Of a stretch of DNA of 64,000 bases, positions 51,562-61,200 are shown piece after piece. The notes below the pieces were generated by a model. The model searched no databases, was not told the DNA's origin, and saw nothing but the letters and a program-made list of their open reading frames with translations. The DNA comes from JAGOFO01 sp964522105 (GTDB lineage Bacteria; Myxococcota_A; UBA9042; DTJE01), in assembly GCA_964522105.1 (NCBI GenBank), contig CAZFVA010000003.1:1-64000 (forward strand), read 5' to 3'. The stretch's first letter is position 1. Each line of letters starts with the position of its first letter. The translations under genes were made by a program, and so were the position numbers.

Positions 51562-52572
51562 TTATAGTTTTCTTTCACCGGCACGCAGCCATTTCATGAA
51601 ATCATCAGCCATTTTGACTGCGTCTGCAAATGTCTGTCCGGTAAGCTGATTGCCTTGATTTTGCTGAACAAATTTATGAAAACTGGCGTCAATCATGTCC
51701 CGCATGACCAGATTCACCAGGCGTCCAAACTGGCGGTTTTTCCTTTCCGATAAAGCGGCCGGGTCGCTGTTCAGATGGTTTAGGAACCGATCAATTCCGG
51801 CGATTACTTCTTCGGTCCCTTTGCCTTCAGTCGCGATCGTCGAAAAGACGGGCAGTTCGGGTGTTTGACAGGTCTGATGACCGGCGATGTGGTGAATCCC
51901 GTGCCCGGACGTGTGATCCATTTTTCCAGCCATAACCAGTGATGCTTCAACTTCGGCCTTCAGACGGTCGGCCCCCGGTCTGTCTGACTGGTTCACGATG
52001 AACAGGTCGCCAATTTCCATGACGCCTGCTTTCATTGTCTGGATCGAGTCCCCGTTTCCAGGCACCAGAATCATCAGGACGACGTCGGCCACCGTCATTA
52101 CATCGACTTCCGACTGCCCGACCCCGACCGTTTCCAGTATGACGATGTCATATCCGGCAAGTGACAGGACGGCTGCGGCCTCGGCTGCGGCTGGTGCCAG
52201 CCCGCCAAGTTTCCCGCGTGACGCCATGCTTCTGATGAACACGTCAGGGTCCGTCGAATGGCGCTGCATGCGCAGGCGGTCGCCCAGGATGGCCCCGCCC
52301 GAAAACGGGCTTGACGGGTCAACCGCGATGACGCCGACACGATGCCCGGTCTGTCTGTAGAAAGTAATAAGCGAATCTGCAAAGGTTGACTTGCCCGAGC
52401 CCGGCGCCCCGGTTATGCCGATAAGGGTGGCCGTACGCCCGGTCCTGTAGACGGCCGTCAGCAGCTCCTGCCAGCCTTCACGTCTGTCGGCAATCACTGA
52501 AATCGCACGGGCGACAGACTGCTGGTTGCAGGCCATAATCCCGGATATCAGTGTGTCTGTCTGATGTTCCAT
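51562..52572 (-). CDS. meaB: Methylmalonyl-CoA mutase-associated GTPase MeaB (ArgK type)
   Basis: 336 residues. Guards and reloads B12 in methylmalonyl-CoA mutase. Walker A ATLIGITGAPGSGKSTFADS; GVIAVDPSSPFSGGAILGDR; ILETVGVGQSEVDV. The guanine-recognition motif, usually NKxD, reads NQSD (FIVNQSDRPGAD), so the Lys is replaced. The C-terminal helical part is normal length. It follows the B12-binding subunit by 9 bp without a strong Shine-Dalgarno, consistent with coupling. Confidence 0.95.
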   Translation of the reverse strand: MEHQTDTLISGIMACNQQSVARAISVIADRREGWQELLTAVYRTGRTATLIGITGAPGSGKSTFADSLITFYRQTGHRVGVIAVDPSSPFSGGAILGDRLRMQRHSTDPDVFIRSMASRGKLGGLAPAAAEAAAVLSLAGYDIVILETVGVGQSEVDVMTVADVVLMILVPGNGDSIQTMKAGVMEIGDLFIVNQSDRPGADRLKAEVEASLVMAGKMDHTSGHGIHHIAGHQTCQTPELPVFSTIATEGKGTEEVIAGIDRFLNHLNSDPAALSERKNRQFGRLVNLVMRDMIDASFHKFVQQNQGNQLTGQTFADAVKMADDFMKWLRAGERKL

Positions 52573-52581
52573 CTATTAGAT

Positions 52582-53001
52582 TCATACCTTGTCAGGGATC
52601 AACGCAGCGTCTTTCGGGGCGTTCTGTGTGATGACGCTGATAACCTCGGACATTGGTGTTCCAGGGCCGAATATGAAACGGATGCCAGCTTCGTGCAGCG
52701 CCGGCCAGTCCTTTTTGGGAATGACGCCGCCGCCGAAAATCACGATTTCATCGCCGCAGCGTTCCCGCACCAGTCTGACGACTTCAGGAAAAAGCCGGTT
52801 ATGAGCGCCAGACAGGCAGCTTAATCCAAGAAAATCAACGTCTTCCTGAATCGCTGCCGTCGCAATAGCTTCAGGCGTCTGTCGGATTCCGGTATAGATG
52901 ACCTCGGCCCCGGCGTCCCGCAGCGATCTGGCAACAAACTTTGCCCCGCGGTCATGGCCGTCAAGCCCCGGTTTTGCAATCAGAACTCTGATTCTGCGCA
53001 T
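52582..53001 (-). CDS. Methylmalonyl-CoA mutase, separate cobalamin-binding subunit
   Basis: 139 residues. MRRIRVLIAKPGLDGHDRGA with the DxHxxG motif that binds cobalamin through His, then LGLSCLSGAHN and EIVIFGGGVIPKKD. Here this domain is a separate gene instead of the C-terminus of the large subunit, the split form known from archaea and some bacteria. ATG at 53001 overlaps the mutase stop as TGATG. GAGGTGG upstream. Confidence 0.95.
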   Translation of the reverse strand: MRRIRVLIAKPGLDGHDRGAKFVARSLRDAGAEVIYTGIRQTPEAIATAAIQEDVDFLGLSCLSGAHNRLFPEVVRLVRERCGDEIVIFGGGVIPKKDWPALHEAGIRFIFGPGTPMSEVISVITQNAPKDAALIPDKV

Positions 53002-54671
53002 CACAGCACCACCTCTTCCCTGTATTCACCGAAGATGACACGAAGGACGTCGCTGATTTCACCAAGACTGGCGTACGCGGCGACCGCTTCAATCACTGCC
53101 GGGAACAGATTGTCGCCACTGATGGCGGCGGCTTCAACGGCCTTCAGTGCGGCGGCCACAGCCACGTTGTCGCGGTTGCGTTTGATTTTGCCAAGCGCTT
53201 CGATCTGGCTGGCTTCAGTTTCGGGGTCAATTTCAAGGATGGCCGGCTCGACTTCGTTTTCCATCGTGAAACAGTTAACGCCGACTATCTGGCGAACGTG
53301 GTTGTCTACTTCCTGGCCGTATCTGTAGGCGGCGTCCTGAACCTGCTTCTGGACGAAGCCCTTTTCAATCGCAGGTACCATGCCGCCAAGCCTGTCAATT
53401 TCGGCTATATACGCCAGCGCCTCGGCTTCGATCCTGTCGGTTTCGGCCTCGACTGCCCAGCTTCCGCCAAGCGGGTCGATTGTGTCGGCCGCACCGCTTT
53501 CATATCCGACTATCTGCTGGGTCCGCAGGGCCAGTCTGACCGAATCTTCGGTCGGCAACCCAAGGGCTTCATCCCTTGAATTTGTGTGCAGGCTCTGAGT
53601 CCCGCCCATCACGGCCGCAAGTGTCTGTATTGCGACACGAATAGCGTTATTTTCAGGCTGCTGAGCCGTCAGCGTCGACCCGGCCGTCTGCGTGTGAAAG
53701 CGCAACATCCAGGACTTCGGGCTTTTCGCCGCAAACCGTTCCCTCATGATTTTGGCCCAGATGCGGCGGGCCGCCCTGAACTTCGCGACTTCTTCGATGA
53801 AGTTGTTGTGGACATTGAAGAAGAATGAAAGCCTGCTGGCGAAAGCGTCAACGTCCATCCCGGTCGCGATAGCTGCGTCAACGTACGCGATTCCATCGGC
53901 CAGAGTGAACGCCACTTCCTGCGCCGCCGTGCATCCGGCCTCGCGCAGGTGATATCCGGAAATTGATATGGTGTTCCATTGGGGAACGTGGTCACAGCAA
54001 TATGCAAAAATGTCGGTGATCAGCCGCATGGACTGTCTGGGCGGGTATATGTACGTTCCGCGTGCAACGTATTCTTTCAGGATATCGTTCTGGATAGTTC
54101 CGCCCAGTTCGGCAGGGCTGATGCCCCTTTTACCGGCCACCGTGATGTACATGGCCAGCAGAACCATCGCCGGTGCGTTGATGGTCATCGAAGTCGTGAC
54201 CTGATCAAGCGGAATCTGGTCGAACAGGATTTCCATGTCGGCCAGCGTGTCTATTGCGACGCCGACTTTGCCGACTTCGCCAAGCGCCATCGGGTTATCT
54301 GAGTCCATGCCGATTTGCGTCGGCAGGTCAAAAGCGACTGAAAGGCCGGTCTGCCCGTTTTCCAGAAGGTAGCGATAGCGCCGGTTTGATTCCTGTGCCG
54401 ATCCAAACCCGGCGTACTGGCGCATCGTCCACAGCTTGCCACGGAACATTGTCGGCTGGACGCCCCGTGTGTACGGATATTCGCCGGGAAACCCGATTCT
54501 GTCTGAGTATGCCGCAACGTCGGTCCCGACGTCCGAGTCAGCTGGCGTGTAAAGCCGCTTGATTTCGGAACCTGACGGGGTCGTGAATGTAGTTTGTCTT
54601 TCTGGAAATTTGTTTAAGGTTTTTCCAAGCGGTCCGTTTTCCCAATCCTTGTTCAGGCTGTCAAAAGACAC
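53001..54671 (-). CDS. Methylmalonyl-CoA mutase catalytic subunit (N-terminal domain only)
   Basis: 556 residues. Rearranges methylmalonyl-CoA and succinyl-CoA with adenosylcobalamin. Family motifs: PGEYPYTRGVQPTMFRGKLW, LLENGQTGLSVAFDLPTQIG and TSMTINAPAMVLLAMYI. Length equals the catalytic domain only, so it needs the adjacent B12 subunit. GTG start (54671) with GGAG 7 bp upstream. First gene of a seven-gene run all on the minus strand. Confidence 0.96.
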   Translation of the reverse strand: MSFDSLNKDWENGPLGKTLNKFPERQTTFTTPSGSEIKRLYTPADSDVGTDVAAYSDRIGFPGEYPYTRGVQPTMFRGKLWTMRQYAGFGSAQESNRRYRYLLENGQTGLSVAFDLPTQIGMDSDNPMALGEVGKVGVAIDTLADMEILFDQIPLDQVTTSMTINAPAMVLLAMYITVAGKRGISPAELGGTIQNDILKEYVARGTYIYPPRQSMRLITDIFAYCCDHVPQWNTISISGYHLREAGCTAAQEVAFTLADGIAYVDAAIATGMDVDAFASRLSFFFNVHNNFIEEVAKFRAARRIWAKIMRERFAAKSPKSWMLRFHTQTAGSTLTAQQPENNAIRVAIQTLAAVMGGTQSLHTNSRDEALGLPTEDSVRLALRTQQIVGYESGAADTIDPLGGSWAVEAETDRIEAEALAYIAEIDRLGGMVPAIEKGFVQKQVQDAAYRYGQEVDNHVRQIVGVNCFTMENEVEPAILEIDPETEASQIEALGKIKRNRDNVAVAAALKAVEAAAISGDNLFPAVIEAVAAYASLGEISDVLRVIFGEYREEVVL

Positions 54672-54734
54672 AACAATGCTCCGTTAATCCCAGTCATGCA
54701 GCCGTAACGCAACAAAATGCGCCGTGCGCGTGCA

Positions 54735-54847
54735 ATTCTACCCTGTTCGGGACTATTTTGCATCGTTGCTGTCTTTGCTGGAACGAGCGGGCCAACCGGA
54801 AATGTACCGCCTCTGTATATTTCTGGTTTCCGGTTACCGCTTAGAAT
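54735..54847. promoter_or_regulatory. divergent -10 boxes in the mutase / FGE-lipoprotein gap
   Basis: TAGAAT occurs on the minus strand (54740-54735), pointing to the mutase operon, and on the plus strand at 54842-54847, pointing to the 54921 gene (TTTCTG 16 bp upstream). -35 matches are poor in both cases. No B12-riboswitch consensus box was recognised in the 249-bp gap. Confidence 0.3.
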
Positions 54848-54920
54848 AGACTGCTACAAGTAGCTGAAACAGCAGTGCGGAAGTTATTGTAAGGCACCAG
54901 GTCTAACTTGAGGTAACGAT

Positions 54921-55865
54921 ATGGGAATTCGGAAGGCATCGGGATTCTTGGTTGGCGTTTGGATGTATGTATTGCCGGGATTGATGGCTCTGACTGTTGT
55001 GGCGTGCGGTGGTTCAGGTGTACCGGCAGATGTGCTTGCGGACAGTCTGCCTGATAGTGTGCTGGATGTTATTGCTTTAGATACGGCCGACGTGACGGCC
55101 GACGTGACGGCAGACGTGACTGCTGATGTGACTGCTGACGTCACGGTTGAAGGTGAGATGGTGTTGATCCCCGCAGGTTCGTTCTGGATGGGCTGTAACG
55201 CCGCCGTTGATCCGGACTGCAATCCGAACGAAGCACCACTTCATGAAGTTACGTTGTCTGAATATTACATTGATAAGACTGAAGTAACTGTGGCTGCCTA
55301 CGGGGAGTGCGTGATTGCCGGGTCCTGCAAAGCACCGGGCATTGCGGATATTGATTGCACCTGGGGCGTGGCCGGGAAGGAAGATCATCCTGTAAACTGC
55401 GTAAACTGGACCCAGTCCGCAGCCTACTGCGCATGGGCTGGAAAACGTTTGCCGACAGAAGCGGAGTGGGAAAAGGCGGCCCGCGGGGATGATCGTCGCA
55501 AGTATCCGTGGGGTAATCAGGGTGCGACTTGTGCTTACGCCGTTATGAGCGAAGGTGGTTTTGGCTGTGGAACAGACAGTACGTTGCCAGTGTGCAGCAA
55601 ATCCCCTATCGGAGATAGTCCATACGATTTGTGTGATATGGCCGGTAATGTGTGGGAGTGGGTGTCAGACTGGTACGATTCGGCATATTACGGCAGCAGT
55701 CCAGGTACAGATCCTGTTGGGCCCGGAAGCGGCTCGAAGCGTGGCATCCGCGGCGGTTGTTTCCATAATGACAGCTCCGTCAACTTCCGGACATCTCTTC
55801 GCGACGCCACCGACCCGACGTATTACCTCGATCTCATTGGCTTTCGCTGCGTCAAAACACAATAA
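54921..55865 (+). CDS. FGE-sulfatase/SUMF1-fold lipoprotein lacking the FGE cysteines
   Basis: 314 residues. Signal to VVACGG lipobox (Cys about 29), then an Asp/Thr/Val spacer with five ADVT repeats, then a complete formylglycine-generating-enzyme fold: MVLIPAGSFWMGC, DKTEVTVAAYGEC, PVNCVNWTQSAAYCAWAGKR, LPTEAEWEKAARGDDRRKYP, LCDMAGNVWEWVSDWY and the closing GIRGGCFHN, then LIGFRCVK. The two Cys that bind copper in FGE (in RGGSFMCHRSYC) are Asn and Val here, so this is not an FGE. Such fold members often bind sugars or peptides. Probably a periplasmic or surface binding protein. Confidence 0.85.
   Translation: MGIRKASGFLVGVWMYVLPGLMALTVVACGGSGVPADVLADSLPDSVLDVIALDTADVTADVTADVTADVTADVTVEGEMVLIPAGSFWMGCNAAVDPDCNPNEAPLHEVTLSEYYIDKTEVTVAAYGECVIAGSCKAPGIADIDCTWGVAGKEDHPVNCVNWTQSAAYCAWAGKRLPTEAEWEKAARGDDRRKYPWGNQGATCAYAVMSEGGFGCGTDSTLPVCSKSPIGDSPYDLCDMAGNVWEWVSDWYDSAYYGSSPGTDPVGPGSGSKRGIRGGCFHNDSSVNFRTSLRDATDPTYYLDLIGFRCVKTQ
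55086..55145 (+). repeat. Five 12-bp in-frame repeats (ADVT)
   Basis: Five units of GCCGACGTGACG-type sequence at 55086-55145, encoding ADVT x5 after the lipobox. Third-position changes accumulate towards the 3' end (for example GCTGATGTGACT), so the first copies look younger. Confidence 0.8.
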
Positions 55866-55884
55866 GTTTCGCTGATATGATGGT

Positions 55885-58137
55885 TTACTGAAGGCAGACG
55901 ATGCTGTACGTGATTTTCATCGTGTTGCCTGGCACAGGGGTGCACGGTCCGTCAGCTTCAAACACGACCGAGTTCAGTTGCTGGTCGTAGTGCCATCCGG
56001 CTGCGCAACCTGCGTTGTTTATCAGGACTCTGATTGAATTGGGGTCCGGTGTCATGGACAGTTTGTAATCCAGATCCGGCAGGAAGGCGGCGTCGCTGAT
56101 CTGCTGCATGACAGGTGCAAATGACATTTCACAGATTGAACCGGAAATGCCGTCTGTCAGCGCCGATGCTTCCAGGTATCTGACCCCGTTCATCGCCGTG
56201 CTGCCGTCCGTGGCCACACAGTCGTTGCCGTAGTCTGACGGGCCGCCCGGTACGCCCAGAATCCCCACAATTGAATTGACGTGTACCTTGTCGGGGTTCG
56301 TTTTCAGCGCCTTGAAAAAGTCGGTGTAGAAGCTGACGGCTGCCGTGCTCTGGTCGTCTTCGTCCGACAGCATGATGATTTCAAGGCCTGCATCCGGTCT
56401 GATGAAACCGGCATTGAACCCGCTGCAGTAACCATCCATGCACTGGTAGGGGCAATTTATGGAATCAGAACAGATCATCGGGTTATTTGAACAGTCGGAA
56501 TGGCTGTTGCACAAGGTTCCGGTATTGGTGGTCAATGGCGCCGACAGGGCCGCCTGCGCTGCTTCAAGTCCCGCCTCCCGTTCGCTTGAGGCGCCGTCAC
56601 ACCCGAAGGCGACCAGGCGGTTGAACTGTGCCTGAGCATCGGGTGACTTTGTGATAAAACGGGGTGTTACCGTTTTGTCGCCACGGTTGAATCGTCCGAT
56701 GACGTTCGGTTCGGTTACGTTGACGCTGATTACTGCGATTCGGTAGTCGTTTTTCCAGGTCGTTGCCTGTGAAATGAAATCGCTGAAAGCTGTAACCAGT
56801 CGGTCCTGTTCTTCGCACATCGATCCCGAGTCATCGATCACGAACAACACGTCTACGTCGGCCCCTGAAATCTGATTGAACGTGTCGGTGCGGTTTGTCA
56901 GCGTTGTCCCCTGACCCGAAATTGGAATGTTAATGGCTGGTGTCAGTATATCCGACACTGAAAGCCTGGCGGTGCATTCATCGCGGCCTTCATTGACTGG
57001 AAGGTACGTGACGTCGAAACAGAAGTGATTTCCTGATGCAATTTTTTCCGGAAAGGCAGGCAGGTTGTCGAAGCTGATTTCCCGACTGCATTGACTGTAG
57101 TCAAGTGCCGTGATTTTCAGCGGGGCATCGCCGAAATTATAGACGCACAGCGGCTCGGTCATGGAACTACAACCAACCGAAACAATTCCAAAATCAAGGG
57201 CGGTAGGCAGGACTGACGCCCGGGCTTCGCCGACCTGACCTGTGACGTTTGGTGTACAACCATCAAGCGGGCATTCGGGCAGATCGGAGTATGTATTGTC
57301 GGCCGGATCCTGGATTTTGAAGGACAGAAGGGCGTTTACCGTTGATATTATAAACGGGTCTGAACCGTCTGGAGGTGTGAANNNNNNNNNNNNNNNNNNN
57401 NNNNNNNNNNNNNNNNNNNNNNNNNNNNNNNNNNNNNNNNNNNNNNNNNNNNNNNNNNNNNNNNNNNNNNNNNNNNNNNNNGGCGTTAATTGAAGGCGGC
57501 ACTCGGGGGTGCCGGCGCGATCGGCCGCAAGTGGCACATCGACAGTTTCACTATCAGGTGAATTTGATTTAATGACGAGCCACGCGCTGACGTGTCCGTT
57601 TGCCGGTCCTTTGTTCGTAAATGTCATCTGGATTGTCTTGGAAGAATGGGCGGCTATGGTGCTGTCGACCGGATTTGCCTGCCCGGTGGCCGGGAACGTC
57701 GGGTCGTACACGATCGCGAATTCTATTCCGTATTCGGTAGTCGATTCGTGCATGATTTTCATGCTGTGGACTATCAATGGCCCGTCGCCGTCGTTCGCGA
57801 TCGTGATTTCCGCAATTTTCGGAGTATTGATGGCCCCGAATCCGAAATCAACCTCGGTCGGATCGACGCTGATGGCCGGGAACAGTTCGACTGAAATGTC
57901 GGTATTTCCGGTATCTGCGGATGTGTCGTCAGTCACGTCGGTCTCGGCTGGGATGTCGATGCCACTTATGTCGTTATCATCAGTAATGTCCGTTATGACA
58001 GTCTCGGCGACGACGTCGTTCAGGTTCCACGTGTCTTCCTGATTAATGATTTCCGGTCTGACGTTCGTGTCGCCGCATCCTGTGGCGACTATCAGACACG
58101 CGACCAGGCAGAAAAAGCAGGACTGAATTTTTGGCAC
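55885..58137 (-). CDS. ASH-VWA lipoprotein A, interrupted by an assembly gap
   Basis: GTG start (58137) with GGGGGA about 8 bp upstream. Lipoprotein signal (CLVACLIVATGC, lipobox ATGC), then a long Asp/Thr/Ile spacer (about residues 30-80). Three ASH-like beta domains are expected: one at ISVDPTEVDFGFGAINTP, one in the gap, one at ASVLPTALDFGIVSVGCSS. Then a von Willebrand A domain with MIDAS DVLFVIDDSGSMCEEQ, and a Cys-containing insert (HSDCSNNPMICSDSINCPYQ, similar to secreted Cys modules). The paralogue at 58295-61582 shows that the gap hides about 84 residues, not the 34 implied. Function: probably surface adhesion or protein binding. Confidence 0.85.
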   Translation of the reverse strand: MPKIQSCFFCLVACLIVATGCGDTNVRPEIINQEDTWNLNDVVAETVITDITDDNDISGIDIPAETDVTDDTSADTGNTDISVELFPAISVDPTEVDFGFGAINTPKIAEITIANDGDGPLIVHSMKIMHESTTEYGIEFAIVYDPTFPATGQANPVDSTIAAHSSKTIQMTFTNKGPANGHVSAWLVIKSNSPDSETVDVPLAADRAGTPECRLQLTXXXXXXXXXXXXXXXXXXXXXXXXXXXXXXXXXXFTPPDGSDPFIISTVNALLSFKIQDPADNTYSDLPECPLDGCTPNVTGQVGEARASVLPTALDFGIVSVGCSSMTEPLCVYNFGDAPLKITALDYSQCSREISFDNLPAFPEKIASGNHFCFDVTYLPVNEGRDECTARLSVSDILTPAINIPISGQGTTLTNRTDTFNQISGADVDVLFVIDDSGSMCEEQDRLVTAFSDFISQATTWKNDYRIAVISVNVTEPNVIGRFNRGDKTVTPRFITKSPDAQAQFNRLVAFGCDGASSEREAGLEAAQAALSAPLTTNTGTLCNSHSDCSNNPMICSDSINCPYQCMDGYCSGFNAGFIRPDAGLEIIMLSDEDDQSTAAVSFYTDFFKALKTNPDKVHVNSIVGILGVPGGPSDYGNDCVATDGSTAMNGVRYLEASALTDGISGSICEMSFAPVMQQISDAAFLPDLDYKLSMTPDPNSIRVLINNAGCAAGWHYDQQLNSVVFEADGPCTPVPGNTMKITYSIVCLQ
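57382..57481. other. 100-N assembly gap inside the ASH-VWA gene A
   Basis: Exactly 100 N. From the paralogue, the true missing stretch is about 250 bp. Confidence 0.95.
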
Positions 58138-58294
58138 GATGTATCCCCCGGGGTGCGGAAACCTATGATTGCAGTGTAATTGAATACTTATCTGTAATCA
58201 ACGCTGTCCGAATTCTAACGGTTACTAGTTCAGGTACTGTTCTGCGGTTTGTGCGGTAGGTGCAGGTGAAGTCAGGTCGGCTGCAGAATCGCGG

Positions 58295-61200
58295 TTAGCC
58301 TTTCAGGCAAAGCATCTTGTAGGACACTTCGATCTTGTCACCGGGCTGCGGCAGGCATCCGCCTTCGAGATCAAAGATGACCGAGTTCGACGGTGAATCA
58401 AATTCCCAGCCGTCTGCACACGGGATGTCGTTGACCGTCACGCGGACGGTGGCCGGGTCAGCCAGTCTGGAAAGGAAGAACTGAAGCTTCGGGTTGAAGG
58501 AAATGTCGGCGATGTCTGACATGATTGCCGTGAATGAAGATTCGCAGATCGAACCGTACATTCCGTTAGTCTGAGTTGTCGCCTCGATGTAGCGCTTACC
58601 TTCTGCCGCGGTGCCGCCATCGGCTGCGACGCATGCCGATTCGCTTCCGCCCTGCGGTACGCCTTCAACGCCGACGATCGTGTTGACGTGCATACGTCCG
58701 ACGTTGGCCCAGCCTTTGATGTTGGTCAGGAAGTCGATGTAGAAGGCAATTGATCCCGAGCTCTGATCTTCTTCATCGGAAAGGATGATGATTTCAAGCT
58801 GAGCATCTTCACGCACGAAGCCTTTGTTGAACCCGCCGCAGGAACCTTCGATGCAGGTGTACGGGCAATTGGCCGGGTCAGCGCAGATATTCGGGTCGTT
58901 GCTGCAGTCGGAGTTGGTGCTGCATGAAATTTCCGTGTCGGTCGTGAACGGTGCTGCCAGGGCAGTCTGTGCAGCCTGAAGTCCGGCTTCCTGTTCATCC
59001 GATCCGCCATCCGCACCAAGGTTGGAAAGGTTAGCGAACTGGCTTTGAGCCTGATTGGATTTCACGATGTAACGCGGGGTCTTGCTCTTGTCGCCACGGT
59101 TCAATCTGCCGATGACCGCTTCATCAACGACGTTAAGGCTGATTACGCCGATGTGGTAGTCGTTGTCCCAGACTGCTGCCTGAGAAATGAAGCCGGCGAA
59201 TGAAGACGTCAGTCGCTGCTGTTCTTCGGACATCGAACCCGAATCGTCGATGACGAACAGAATGTCTACTTCGTCACCCTTGATCTGCGTAAACACGTCG
59301 GTGTGCTGAGTTTCGTACGTTCCTTCGCCCTTTACCGGAATCGCGATGACAGGGGCGCTCTTGTCGGTAACCGACATATGGATTGAACACTTGTCAACGC
59401 CTTCGTCAACTGGCGAGTAGTTCGTTTCGAAGCAGACCGGTGCGCCCGTTCCAACTACCTTCGGCAGCGGCGGGACGTTCTTCATGTGAACTTCCGGCGT
59501 GCAGCCTTTCATTTCAATCTTGGTGACCTTGAGCGGGGCATTGCCGGAGTTATAGACGCAGATGCTGTAAGTTCTGGAGTAGCAACCAATCGTGACTACA
59601 CCGTAGTCGATGTGGTCAGGAAGGACGGCTGCCTTGGCGATACCGCTCTGTCCGACGATGTTGGCCGTACATGTGCCCTCACATTCCGGAATAACGTATT
59701 CAGTCGCCTTTGATTCATCGCGGATTTTGTACGACAGCAGGCCCGAGCTCTTGTTCAGCAGATTGAACAGGCTGGTACTGGTCGGCGGTGTAAACTCAAT
59801 CTGCATCGACATCGCTTCGCCGGCGCGCAGGGCTCCGGGCGTGGCGTCCGGGGGCGTCTTCATCTTGAAGTACGCGGAAGCCGAGCCGGTCAGCGCAGCA
59901 GGACAGCCGGTCGACATCATGTCGCTGGAGCAGTCTGTCAGTCTGTACTGTTTTACGGTGCAGGGGCCGGTACCGGTGTTGACCAGTCTGGATTCCCTGA
60001 CTTCCGGGAAGCCGACGGCGATTGTGCCGAAGTTCAGCAGATACGGAACGAGCTGGCCACGGCATTCCGGGGCACCCGCACGGTCGGCATCCAGTGTAAC
60101 CGTGATACTTTCCTGGCCTTTCGAGTTGGATACGATGATCAGTTTGGCGCTTGCGTGGCCGCTGGCGGGTCCTTTGTTTGTAAACGTCAGCTTGATTGCA
60201 CGGAACGAATTTCCGTCAATTATGCTGTCTGAAGGATTCGTCAGGCTTGTAACCGGGAATGTTGGATCATTAACGACCGCAAATTCCTTACCGTACGTCG
60301 TGGGATTATCGTCGGTGATCGTAAGGCTTTTAATGACCAGCGGGCCGAACCCGTTGTTGCTGATAGTGATTGTCGCCATTTTGGGCGTCATCTGAGCACC
60401 AAAACCAAAGTCAACCTCGGTCGGCATGACTTCGATCGAGGGGGCTTCAATGCGGCCGTAAACAGGCAGAATGTTCGGGCTGGCCATTGCGTCGTTGCTG
60501 GCGATTGTTATTGCGCCAATCGGTGCTTCCGGGTTGGACTGAGTGCCCTTGGCAGTCCACGTCGTGTGGAATTCCTGGAACCCTTCAGGTGCCAGAACTA
60601 TCGGCGCTTCCGGGGTCGGGCCGTCATCGATTACGATGTTTTCGTCGGATCCGATCGAAGTACCCATGCTGGTAATAATCAGGTCGGCGTTACCCATGTT
60701 GGAAATCGTGAAGCTCTGGGTCCTGGCCTCGTCAACCGGAACGAATCCAAAATCGATCTGATTCGGAAGAATGTTAATCTTCGGACCAAGTTCGGTCCCG
60801 CTGACTTCGAATGACCACTGCTTCTGTGTGCTTTCCATCGTTCCCAGAACGATCAGGTTGGTCGTGTCATTTCCGCCTTCTTTCGGCGTGTATTCCAGCA
60901 CGACCATAAGGCTTTCGCCCGGGTCAAGAAGCGTCTTCGCGGTCGCGCCGTCATTCGAACTGACGTCGACGATGCTGAAGTCGTAGCTTCCTTCGTAGTC
61001 AAGATAGACGTCCTGGACGTCAACCGAGAAGGTACCGTTGTTGGTGATCGTGACGTCAATCGTTCCGGTTGTACCTGCTTCGACTTCGCCGAAATCGATC
61101 GGGTACGGGTCGGCGTTAAGGTCGCCGACCTGGCCTGACGTTGTAATGGCGACGCCTGTCTGGTAGTTCTGCTGCGCAACGTTGTGGGTAAACAAGATGC

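Noticed and set aside
54672..54920. Cobalamin riboswitch upstream of the mutase operon
   Set aside because: The conserved B12-box sequence was not found in this gap on either strand.
54921..55865. True formylglycine-generating enzyme
   Set aside because: The copper-binding Cys pair of FGE is replaced by Asn and Val.
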